Source: Acidobacteriota bacterium (GTDB lineage: Bacteria > Acidobacteriota > Terriglobia > Versatilivoradales > Versatilivoraceae). Taken from it: a stretch of 5,239 nucleotides of DNA. The notes under the pieces were generated by a model, which was given only the letters and a program-made list of their open reading frames with translations, made no database searches and was not told the origin of the DNA. Shown here piece after piece: positions 1 to 5,239 of the stretch. The stretch lies in assembly GCA_028875135.1 (NCBI GenBank), contig JAPPFQ010000603.1:1-5239 (forward strand). Reading direction: 5' to 3'. How positions within the stretch are numbered: position 1 is the stretch's first letter; every line of letters starts with the position of its first letter. The position numbers were made by a program, and so were the translations under genes.

Positions 1-1106
1 TGGCCGAAACCGCCCGCCAGGGAACCGAACGCGTACTGGCCCTGGAGGAGAACAGCGGGCGCCAACTCTGGAGCCGATCCTGGAAGGCGGACTACACCGG
101 GCTGTCGGGAAGCTATGCCATCGGCCCCCGGGCCACACCCACCGTGGACGGCAGTCGAGTGTATGTCCTGGGAGCCAAGGGGGCTCTCTATTGCCTCCGC
201 ACCGACAACGGCGAGATCCTGTGGCAAAAGGACTTCGTGCGGGATTATGGAACCGAGGTGCCCGTCTGGGGCATGGTGGGAGCTCCCCTGGTGGACGGGC
301 CCCGCCTGATCGCCGTGGTGGGCGGGCAGGACGGAGCCAAGGTGGTGGCCTTCGACAAGAAAAACGGCCGTGAGGTCTGGCGGGCACTGCCTTCGGACTC
401 GGAACCCGGGTACGCTCCCCCGATCGTCATCTCGGCCGGGGGACGCCGTCAACTGATCGTCTGGCACCCCAAGGCGGTGAGCGCTCTCGATCCTGCGACG
501 GGCAAGGTCCTCTGGCAACAGCCCTTTCACTCGGACAAGGGCCTGTCGGTGGCCACCCCCGTGTTCAGCGGCTCCCGACTCCTGGTCAGCGCCTTCGTGA
601 ACGGATCCATGATGCTGGATCTGGACCGGGAGTCCCCGGCAGCCCGGCTGCTCTGGCGAGGCAAGAGCGACAGCGAGATCGACACCGACACGCTCCACTC
701 TCTCATCAGCACGCCGGTCATCGACGGGGACACCCTCTATGGGGTTTGCAGCTATGGACACCTCAGGGGGCTTAGCGCCAGCACCGGCAAGCGTCTGTGG
801 GAGACGCTGGCGGTGACCGGGGAAAAGGCGCGCTGGGCCACGGCCTTTCTGGTTCGCCACCAGGATCGATACTTCATTTCCAACGACCGGGGCGAGCTGA
901 TCATCGCCAGGCTGTCGCCCTCAGGCTACCGTGAGATCGACCGGACCCACCTGATCGCTCCCACCTCCCGCAGGGGAATCGGCCGGCGCCAGGCCGGCGC
1001 CGTTAACTGGTCCCACCCCGCCTACGCCAACCGCCACATCTTCGCCCGCAACGACCGGGAGATCATCCGCGCCTCCCTGGCCCGGATCGCCGCTGCACCG
1101 AAGTAA
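1..1106 (+). CDS. PQQ-like beta-propeller repeat protein, 5'-truncated by the window edge
   Basis: The reading frame is open from base 3 and ends at TAA 1104-1106, giving 367 visible residues; start codon and any signal peptide lie upstream of the window. At least six blade motifs of the PQQ/BamB type (a small hydrophobic run, D or similar, xxTG or xxNG, then W) recur at about residues 11-23 (LALEENSGRQLW), 63-74, 114-126, 159-171, 204-218 and 255-266 (TGKRLW). The C-terminal strand WSHPAYANRHIFARND (about 336-351) resembles the closing blade of PQQ-binding-like proteins common in acidobacteria and planctomycetes. Such proteins are usually exported and either scaffold other proteins or bind a cofactor. 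Nothing here shows true PQQ binding or dehydrogenase activity, so no enzyme role is assigned. The internal GTG at 144 is not the start, because a blade motif precedes it in frame. The gene converges on the dehydrogenase with 8 bases between stop codons. Confidence 0.85.
   Translation, partial: AETARQGTERVLALEENSGRQLWSRSWKADYTGLSGSYAIGPRATPTVDGSRVYVLGAKGALYCLRTDNGEILWQKDFVRDYGTEVPVWGMVGAPLVDGPRLIAVVGGQDGAKVVAFDKKNGREVWRALPSDSEPGYAPPIVISAGGRRQLIVWHPKAVSALDPATGKVLWQQPFHSDKGLSVATPVFSGSRLLVSAFVNGSMMLDLDRESPAARLLWRGKSDSEIDTDTLHSLISTPVIDGDTLYGVCSYGHLRGLSASTGKRLWETLAVTGEKARWATAFLVRHQDRYFISNDRGELIIARLSPSGYREIDRTHLIAPTSRRGIGRRQAGAVNWSHPAYANRHIFARNDREIIRASLARIAAAPK
981..1001. repeat. 10-base direct repeat with hairpin potential inside the propeller gene
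   Basis: GGCCGGCGCC occurs at 981-990 and again at 992-1001, separated by one A. The same bases form a 7-bp all-GC inverted repeat, CGGCGCC at 984-990 and GGCGCCG at 996-1002, around a 5-base loop. It lies in the coding sequence about 100 bases before the stop and has no T-run after it, so it is not a typical intrinsic terminator. The reading frame on both sides matches the protein family, so the 11-base period has not caused a visible frameshift. It is probably a low-complexity GC segment encoding Arg-Arg-Gln-Ala-Gly-Ala. Confidence 0.5.
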
Positions 1107-1114
1107 CCCCTGAC

Positions 1115-2098
1115 CTACCACTTCCAGGTGTCACGGACGGCCGGATTGGCCACCGCCCCGGCCGGCCATCCCCCGCGATAGAGCTCCACGATGTTCCGGG
1201 CGGCCTCCACGGCCATGGCCTCCACCGATCGGGTATCGATGCCGGCCGTGTGATCGCTGACCAGGACGTTGTCGAGTTCCAGCAAGGGATGGTCCCCCTG
1301 GATGGGCTCCTGCACGAAAACATCCAATCCGGCCCCGCCCAGGTGGCCGCTCTTCAATGCATCCACCAGGTCCTCCTCCACCACCAGTCCGCCGCGGGAG
1401 GTGTTGACCAGGAGGGCTCCCGGCTTCATCCGCGAAAGAGTCCGGCGGTTGATCAGCCCGCGGGTCTCTTCGGTCAGGGGAACGTGCAGCGTCACGTAGT
1501 CGGAACGGGCCAGCAGGGTGTCCAGGTCGACCAGCTCGATGCCGTGCCTTTGAGCGAATTCCCGATCCGGATAGGCTTCGTGGGCAAGCAGCCGCATTCG
1601 GAAGGCTTCGGCTCTCACGGCCACGCTCCGACCGATGCGTCCCAGGCCGACCAGGCCCAGGGCCTTTTCCCGAAGGGGCAGTGAACATCTTCGCTCCCAA
1701 AGGCCCCGGTGGATTTCGTCGTTCCTCTGCGCCAGAAAACGGCTCACTGCCAGCAGCAGAGCCACCGCATGCTCGGCCACCGCCTCGTGGTTGGCGGAGG
1801 GGGTAATGGTGACGACCGCGTTGCTATCGGTCACCGCCTCCAGATCGACGCGGTCGACGCCCACCCCCCAGCGGGAGATCACTCTCAGATCGGGCAGGGC
1901 GGCCATCACCCGCCGGCTGTAGGGCTCTCCGCCGGCGATAGTGGCCGAGACCCCCTGCAGCACCCGGATGTTCTCCTCCTCGTCGGTGATGTCCGGCCTG
2001 GGAGGGAAACGGACCTCCAGCCCGGCCTCGCGCAGCAGTTTCACATGGGGGCCGTTCGGGTCTTGCAGAAACTGGATGAAGATCATGACGCTGGGCAC
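1115..2098 (-). CDS. NAD-dependent D-2-hydroxyacid dehydrogenase (phosphoglycerate dehydrogenase-like)
   Basis: This 327-residue protein belongs to the D-isomer 2-hydroxyacid dehydrogenase family, cytosolic enzymes that reversibly reduce 2-keto acids to D-2-hydroxy acids with NAD(P)H. The Rossmann motif GLGRIG is at residues 151-156, and Glu174, at the end of the second strand (LLAHE), sits where an acidic residue normally favours NAD over NADP. The catalytic triad is present: Arg235 in NTSRGG, Glu264 in VQEP and His283 in SDHTAG. WGVGVDRVD at 77-85 is the usual substrate-loop region. The length fits the short form without a C-terminal ACT domain, so serine-feedback control of the SerA type is not expected. 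The GTG start at 2098 is chosen because AGGAGG ends 7 bases upstream; the in-frame ATG at 2086 would be 19 bases away. Candidate substrates include 3-phosphohydroxypyruvate, glyoxylate or hydroxypyruvate; the sequence alone does not decide. It is divergent from fhs across 145 bases. Confidence 0.9.
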   Translation of the reverse strand: MPSVMIFIQFLQDPNGPHVKLLREAGLEVRFPPRPDITDEEENIRVLQGVSATIAGGEPYSRRVMAALPDLRVISRWGVGVDRVDLEAVTDSNAVVTITPSANHEAVAEHAVALLLAVSRFLAQRNDEIHRGLWERRCSLPLREKALGLVGLGRIGRSVAVRAEAFRMRLLAHEAYPDREFAQRHGIELVDLDTLLARSDYVTLHVPLTEETRGLINRRTLSRMKPGALLVNTSRGGLVVEEDLVDALKSGHLGGAGLDVFVQEPIQGDHPLLELDNVLVSDHTAGIDTRSVEAMAVEAARNIVELYRGGWPAGAVANPAVRDTWKW

Positions 2099-2105
2099 GG
2101 GGTAA

Positions 2106-2111
2106 CCTCCT
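2106..2111 (-). promoter_or_regulatory. Shine-Dalgarno site of the dehydrogenase gene
   Basis: The reverse strand reads AGGAGG, a perfect core match to the 16S rRNA tail, 7 bases before GTG at 2098. It decides the start in favour of GTG over the downstream ATG at 2086. Confidence 0.85.
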
Positions 2112-2115
2112 GGAA

Positions 2116-2144
2116 TTGAAGCAACTGGCGGATTTCCGTATTAT
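2116..2144 (+). promoter_or_regulatory. Candidate sigma-70 promoter for fhs
   Basis: A -35 box TTGAAG (2116-2121, 4 of 6 consensus bases) and a -10 box TATTAT (2139-2144, 5 of 6) are separated by exactly 17 bases, in an otherwise GC-rich sequence. Transcription would begin near 2151, leaving a leader of about 93 bases before the TTG start at 2244. Placement just upstream of fhs supports the call. The consensus used is that of housekeeping sigma factors generally; the real sigma specificity of this organism is unknown. Confidence 0.55.
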
Positions 2145-2145
2145 G
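2140..2145 (-). promoter_or_regulatory. Possible -10 box of the leftward dehydrogenase promoter
   Basis: The reverse strand reads CATAAT (5 of 6 against TATAAT), overlapping the -10 box of the rightward promoter. A start near 2133 would give a leader of about 35 bases to the GTG at 2098. The -35 region is poor: TTCCCG at 2162-2167 with a 16-base spacer matches only 3 of 6. The call rests mainly on the -10 box and on the need for a promoter in this gap. Confidence 0.3.
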
Positions 2146-2157
2146 GCACGGTGCGCT

Positions 2158-2191
2158 GTTCCGGGAACGGAAACCTGGTAGTTGAGCCAAC
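2158..2191. promoter_or_regulatory. Two short palindromes in the presumed fhs leader, possible operator
   Basis: GTTCC-G-GGAAC at 2158-2168 is a perfect 5-bp inverted repeat around one base, and GTTG-AGC-CAAC at 2181-2191 is a 4-bp inverted repeat around three. Their centres are 23 bases apart, about two helical turns, and they lie just downstream of the predicted start of fhs transcription and upstream of the leftward -10 box. This is where an operator could sit, but palindromes this short arise by chance and I recognise no regulator consensus. The leader shows no riboswitch fold that I can identify. Confidence 0.2.
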
Positions 2192-2232
2192 CGTCGAGGG
2201 CTTCAAAATCACAAGCTCTTCCACATCGGACT

Positions 2233-2237
2233 GGAGG
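2233..2237 (+). promoter_or_regulatory. Shine-Dalgarno site of fhs, fixing a TTG start
   Basis: GGAGG lies 6 bases before TTG at 2244. The upstream in-frame GTG at 2151 has no comparable site and coincides with the predicted transcription start, so this element decides the start codon. Confidence 0.75.
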
Positions 2238-2243
2238 CCACTC

Positions 2244-3923
2244 TTGCAAACCGACCTCGAGATTGCCCGCAGGGCCAAGCTGAGAAACGTGGTGGACCTG
2301 GCCAGGGAAAAGTTCCGGATTCCGGTCGACCACCTGGAACCCTACGGCCACTACAAGGCCAAGCTGTCGCCGAACACCCAGGACTCCGGTCCGCGCGACC
2401 GGGGAAAGGGAAAACTCATCCTGGTGACGGCCATTTCTCCCACGCCGGCGGGAGAGGGCAAAACCACAACCGTGGTGGGGCTGGGCGATGCGCTCAACCG
2501 CCTGGGCAAGAAGGCCTTGATCTGCCTGCGGGAACCCTCCCTGGGACCTTGCTTCGGCATGAAGGGGGGCGCCGCCGGAGGCGGGATGGCCCAGGTGGTT
2601 CCCATGGAAGACATCAACCTGCACTTCACCGGAGACTTTCACGCCCTGGGCCTGGCGCACAATCTTCTGGCCGCCATGCTGGACAACCACATCCACCAGG
2701 GGAATCGCCTGGAGGTGGACCTTCGCCGGGTGACCTGGAATCGGGTGGTGGACCTCAACGACCGCGCCCTGCGTCGAATCGTCCTGGGTCTGGGAGGCGC
2801 AGGCAACAGCTACCCCAGGGAGGGCGGCTTTGAAATCGTGGCGGCCTCGGAAGTGATGGCCATTCTCTGCCTCTCCCGTTCACTGCAGGAGCTCAAGCAG
2901 CGGCTGGGCAACATCACCGTCGGCTACGACCATGCCAGGAAACCCATCCGGGCCGCCGACCTGGAGGCCCATGGAGCCATGGCCGTGCTTCTCAAGGAGG
3001 CCCTCAAGCCCAACCTGGTCCAGACGCTGGAGAACAACCCGGCTCTGGTGCATGGAGGCCCCTTCGCCAATATCGCCCACGGCTGCAACTCGGTGATCGC
3101 CACCCGCACCGGATTGGGGCTGGCCGACTACCTGGTGACCGAGGCCGGGTTCGGAGCCGATCTGGGCGCCGAGAAATTCGTGGACATCAAGTGCCGAAAG
3201 GCCGGACTCCGCCCCGACCTGGTGGTGCTGGTGGCCACGCTGCGCGCGCTCAAGTACCACGGGGGAGCCGACAAGACCGCCTTGGAACGGGAAGACCTGG
3301 AGAGCCTGGAAAGAGGAATCCCCAACCTGGAACGGCACCTCAACAACATCCGCAACCACTACGGCCTGCCCTGCGTGGTGGCCATCAATCGATTCAGCCA
3401 CGACACCCCGGCGGAGATCGCGCTCCTCAAGAACCGCATCGACCACCACTCGGTGCCGGTGGTGGCTTGCGACCACTGGGCCCGGGGCAGCCAGGGAACC
3501 CTGGACCTGGCGGAGACGGTGGTGGAGACCATCGCCACCACTCGCGCCAACTTCAAGTTCGTCTACGACGAGCAGGACTCCCTCTGGGAAAAGATCACCA
3601 AGGTGGCCACCCGGATCTACGGCGCCTCCGAGGTGGTCGCCGACACCCGGATACGGGCCAGGATCCGGCGCTACCAGAAGGAGGGATTCGGACACTATCC
3701 GGTGTGCATCGCCAAGACCCAGTACTCCTTCTCCACCGACCCGCTGCTGAGAGGCGCTCCCTCGGGACACGTCCTGCCGGTCAAGGATGTGCGGCTGGCC
3801 ACCGGAGCCGAATTCCTGGTGGTGATTTGCGGCGACATCCTGACCATGCCGGGTCTCCCCAGACAGCCTGCCGCCAATCGGATCGATCTGGATGAAGATG
3901 GAAGGGTTGTGGGGCTCTTCTAG
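2244..3923 (+). CDS. fhs: Formate-tetrahydrofolate ligase (10-formyl-THF synthetase)
   Basis: The enzyme makes 10-formyl-tetrahydrofolate from formate, tetrahydrofolate and ATP in the cytosol, feeding purine synthesis, initiator-tRNA formylation and one-carbon flow. From TTG 2244 it is 559 residues, matching the usual 555-560, and begins MQTDLEIARRAKL as family members do; the frame extends 31 codons further to GTG 2151, but that part lacks family similarity and a ribosome site. Visible landmarks: nucleotide loop TPAGEGKT (67-74, Lys73), LREPSLGP (95-102, Arg96), first family signature GMKGGAAGGG (105-114), second signature VATLRALKYHGG (330-341), and Phe384 and Trp412, which match the aromatic pair recalled as the pterin clamp in the Moorella enzyme. 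The residue after the GGG run is Met115, where Tyr is usual. The gene is single-cistron: divergent from the dehydrogenase and convergent with the flavin reductase. No folD or acetogenesis gene is nearby, so an ordinary biosynthetic role is the safest reading. Confidence 0.97.
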   Translation: MQTDLEIARRAKLRNVVDLAREKFRIPVDHLEPYGHYKAKLSPNTQDSGPRDRGKGKLILVTAISPTPAGEGKTTTVVGLGDALNRLGKKALICLREPSLGPCFGMKGGAAGGGMAQVVPMEDINLHFTGDFHALGLAHNLLAAMLDNHIHQGNRLEVDLRRVTWNRVVDLNDRALRRIVLGLGGAGNSYPREGGFEIVAASEVMAILCLSRSLQELKQRLGNITVGYDHARKPIRAADLEAHGAMAVLLKEALKPNLVQTLENNPALVHGGPFANIAHGCNSVIATRTGLGLADYLVTEAGFGADLGAEKFVDIKCRKAGLRPDLVVLVATLRALKYHGGADKTALEREDLESLERGIPNLERHLNNIRNHYGLPCVVAINRFSHDTPAEIALLKNRIDHHSVPVVACDHWARGSQGTLDLAETVVETIATTRANFKFVYDEQDSLWEKITKVATRIYGASEVVADTRIRARIRRYQKEGFGHYPVCIAKTQYSFSTDPLLRGAPSGHVLPVKDVRLATGAEFLVVICGDILTMPGLPRQPAANRIDLDEDGRVVGLF

Positions 3924-3969
3924 GCGGACGCGCTCCGATGAGACTTGCGGGTCGATCTCACAACCCCTT
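3902..3969. terminator. Inverted repeat spanning the convergent fhs / flavin reductase 3' ends
   Basis: AAGGGTTGTG at 3902-3911, in the last fhs codons, pairs with CACAACCCCTT at 3959-3969, in the last flavin reductase codons, with one bulged C; the perfect core is 8 bp. The loop of about 47 bases holds both stop codons and the 34-base gap. No T-run follows on either strand, and the only smaller stem in the gap is TGAGA/TCTCA at 3939-3943 and 3956-3960. It could act as a weak bidirectional terminator or mRNA-end structure, or be coincidence. Confidence 0.2.
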
Positions 3970-4464
3970 GAGGCTGTCGACCCCCATGTAGCGCGATCCG
4001 TAGAAGACCAGGGGCGGCCGGGAATCGTCCAGGTTCAGGCCGACCACCTCCCCCAGGAAAAGCGTGTGGGTTCCGCCGTCGTAGGCCTGGGCCACCCGGC
4101 AGTCCAGGTACCCCTGGGTCCCCTCCAGGACCGGCGCCCCGGTAACCCCCGTGGTCCACTCGATCCCCTCGAAGCGGTTGTCGTCCCTGTCCCGGTGACG
4201 CCCGGCAAAGCGATCGGAGATCAAGGTCTGGTCTTCGCTCAAGATGTTGACGGCAAAGATCCGGCTGCGGTCGATGAGGGGCCAGGAGCGGGCGTCCTTG
4301 GCCACGCTCACCATGACCGTGCAGGGGGTCAGCGAGATGGAGCAGAAGGCGTTGCAGGTGAGCCCGTGGACTTCCTGGCCCGACCGGGTGGTAACCACGG
4401 TGACACCGGTGGCGAAGCGCGACATGATCCTGCGAAATTGAGAGGCGTCGATGGGTGTTTGCAT
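3958..4464 (-). CDS. Flavin reductase-like, FMN-binding split-barrel protein
   Basis: The 168-residue product matches the flavin reductase-like domain family (small components of two-component flavin monooxygenases and related proteins), which bind FMN or FAD and reduce it with NAD(P)H in the cytosol. Landmarks from the chosen start: FATGVTVVTT (17-26), GLTCNAFCSISLTP (34-47, the flavin phosphate loop), SWPLI (60-64), FAVNIL (70-75), HTLFLGEVV (133-141) and the C-terminal PLVFYGSRYM (151-160). Length is normal for a stand-alone reductase. ATG 4464 is preferred because AAGGG ends 6 bases upstream; an in-frame ATG at 4482 adds six residues (MNKGKS) but has no ribosome site. The gene follows the unknown protein gene with about 25 bases between and the same orientation, so the two are probably cotranscribed. 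No oxygenase partner is visible in the window, so the electron acceptor is unknown. Confidence 0.9.
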   Translation of the reverse strand: MQTPIDASQFRRIMSRFATGVTVVTTRSGQEVHGLTCNAFCSISLTPCTVMVSVAKDARSWPLIDRSRIFAVNILSEDQTLISDRFAGRHRDRDDNRFEGIEWTTGVTGAPVLEGTQGYLDCRVAQAYDGGTHTLFLGEVVGLNLDDSRPPLVFYGSRYMGVDSLKGL

Positions 4465-4470
4465 GGATTT

Positions 4471-4475
4471 CCCTT
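4471..4475 (-). promoter_or_regulatory. Probable Shine-Dalgarno site of the flavin reductase gene
   Basis: The reverse strand reads AAGGG, 6 bases before ATG 4464. It is a moderate match, but the sequence before the alternative ATG at 4482 (ATACAGCC) has none, so it favours the shorter start. Confidence 0.5.
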
Positions 4476-4489
4476 TATTCATGGCTGTA

Positions 4490-5215
4490 TCACAGCGGAG
4501 TCTGGGTGCACAACCGCATGGCCGGGGTCACTTCCTCGTAGATGGCCAGCATGGCTTCCACCAGGTCGGTTCCGGATGTTCCCCGGACGGTATCCTCGTC
4601 CATGGGGAAATAGAGCAGGAATCCGGCCCAAGCGTTACCCGGGGCCTGCTCCAGGCCGGCGCGCAACCGGATCACCGGGGGAAGGGTCGACTTGGAGTAG
4701 CGAAACAGATCGGAGTGCCAACCGCCGGCCTGCACCCAAAAGCCCTCCCGTAACACCAGCCGCTTCAGTTCCCGTTCCATGCCCCCCCTGGGCTTCAGAG
4801 ACTCTATCAGCCGGTGCCAATCCCAGTCGTCCCTCAATTGGAAGCGCTCCTGTCCGGGGGGGGCCTCCAGCAGGCCCCGCTCCACCTGCAGCCCACACTT
4901 GAAGCGCCCCTCATCGGTATCGACCATAAGGAAGAACTTGGCGCACCCGAAGCTGACCTTGGAGGAAAGGGGCTTGGCGGCCCGATTGGCCTTGGCCAGG
5001 AAGCCGATCCACTGCCAGTAGACGCCGCGGCCCCAGCGCTCGGTGACGAAAGGCTGCCGGTACCTCGCCTCCAGGGCGATCTTCAGAATGCGGGTGATGC
5101 GCTCGTCGTCATCCAGATTCCCGACCCGGATTCCCCGGCGAAAGTCCAGGAACTCCGGACGGAATCGCGTGCGCTGAGGGGAGAACCCCTCTGAGCGAGG
5201 CGATGGACCAGCCAT
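4490..5215 (-). CDS. Hypothetical protein, 241 residues, upstream of the flavin reductase gene
   Basis: I do not recognise the family. From ATG 5215 the product is soluble-looking, with no signal peptide or membrane segment. It is rich in aromatic residues, with eight tryptophans including W61, W67 and W69 in a WGRGVYWQW patch. A likely beta-rich core runs from about 88 to 115 (CAKFFLMVDTDEG then FKCGLQVERG), a charged helix-like stretch covers 145-158, and a second hydrophobic strand, AGFLLYFP, lies at 197-204. The first 20 residues are low-complexity and probably disordered. GAGG ends 5 bases before ATG 5215; the frame also continues to GTG 5237-5239 at the window edge, so a longer start inside or beyond the window is possible. 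Coding is supported by length, a stop closely followed by the flavin reductase start, and ordinary composition. A functional link to that reductase is only inferred from position. Confidence 0.75.
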   Translation of the reverse strand: MAGPSPRSEGFSPQRTRFRPEFLDFRRGIRVGNLDDDERITRILKIALEARYRQPFVTERWGRGVYWQWIGFLAKANRAAKPLSSKVSFGCAKFFLMVDTDEGRFKCGLQVERGLLEAPPGQERFQLRDDWDWHRLIESLKPRGGMERELKRLVLREGFWVQAGGWHSDLFRYSKSTLPPVIRLRAGLEQAPGNAWAGFLLYFPMDEDTVRGTSGTDLVEAMLAIYEEVTPAMRLCTQTPL

Positions 5216-5220
5216 GTCTT

Positions 5221-5224
5221 CCTC
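5221..5224 (-). promoter_or_regulatory. Probable Shine-Dalgarno site of the hypothetical gene
   Basis: The reverse strand reads GAGG, 5 bases before ATG 5215. A stronger AGGAGG core lies further upstream (13 bases from the ATG), too far for ideal use. This favours ATG 5215 over the GTG at the window edge, which has no visible upstream sequence to judge. Confidence 0.4.
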
Positions 5225-5239
5225 GCTCCCTCCTGTCAC

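Noticed and set aside
981..1002. An intrinsic terminator or recombination site at the GC-rich direct repeat
   Set aside because: It lies inside coding sequence in a family-consistent frame, lacks a T-run, and has no flanking mobile-element signs.
1250..1684. A plus-strand open frame inside the dehydrogenase gene
   Set aside because: It is antisense to an intact dehydrogenase with all catalytic residues present, and has no motif of its own.
2151..2243. A riboswitch or attenuator in the fhs leader
   Set aside because: Only two 4-5 bp palindromes are visible; there is no multi-helix architecture and no terminator-like stem with a T-run.
1824..2696. A 290-codon minus-strand frame spanning the divergent promoter region
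   Set aside because: It overlaps the 5' halves of both the dehydrogenase and fhs genes out of frame and crosses the intergenic region; neither part resembles a protein.
2880..3770. A 296-codon open frame on the minus strand inside fhs
   Set aside because: It lies wholly opposite a strongly conserved enzyme gene, its translation is Gly/Val/His-rich without recognisable motifs, and long antisense frames are expected in GC-rich coding DNA.
3892..4902. A 336-codon open frame on the plus strand across the flavin reductase and hypothetical genes
   Set aside because: It is antisense to a clear flavin reductase and overlaps the end of fhs; its translation is Pro/Gly/Arg-rich with no domain, typical of a shadow frame.
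1..5239. A defence, toxin-antitoxin, CRISPR or mobile system
   Set aside because: I found no repeat-spacer array, transposase, integrase, terminal repeats or small paired genes; four of the five genes belong to ordinary families.

Overview
The window is GC-rich bacterial DNA (GC-biased third codon positions by eye) with five protein-coding genes packed closely together. I see no tRNA, rRNA, CRISPR array, insertion sequence or prophage gene. The mix of a BamB-like/PQQ-type propeller protein, a stand-alone 2-hydroxyacid dehydrogenase, a formate-tetrahydrofolate ligase and a small flavin reductase, with GTG and TTG starts, fits a free-living heterotroph such as an acidobacterium or a similar GC-rich environmental lineage. 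That placement is only an impression from protein style; no phylogenetic marker here decides it.

Layout, left to right. (1) Positions 1-1106, plus strand: the C-terminal 367 residues of a PQQ-like beta-propeller protein whose 5' end lies outside the window. (2) Positions 1115-2098, minus strand: a complete NAD-dependent D-2-hydroxyacid dehydrogenase, convergent with the propeller gene across only 8 bases. (3) Positions 2099-2243: a divergent intergenic region with a good sigma-70-type promoter pointing right, a weaker overlapping -10 pointing left, and two short palindromes in the presumed leader of the rightward gene. (4) Positions 2244-3923, plus strand: formate-tetrahydrofolate ligase (fhs), starting at a TTG codon with a well-placed Shine-Dalgarno sequence. 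(5) Positions 3958-4464, minus strand: an FMN-binding flavin reductase-like protein. (6) Positions 4490-5215, minus strand: an unrecognised 241-residue soluble protein that lies just upstream of the flavin reductase and probably shares its transcript. The fhs and flavin reductase genes converge across 34 bases.

The genes look like independent metabolic units rather than one system. Fhs activates formate to 10-formyl-tetrahydrofolate for purine and formyl-methionine synthesis or one-carbon flow. The dehydrogenase interconverts a 2-keto acid and a D-2-hydroxy acid of unknown identity. The flavin reductase supplies reduced flavin or carries out a flavin-dependent reduction. No partner oxygenase, folD or serine-pathway gene is visible. 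I found no convincing new defence, mobile or RNA system. The points most worth a second look are the overlapping divergent promoter region, a substitution in the otherwise intact Fhs signature, and the unknown protein paired with the flavin reductase.
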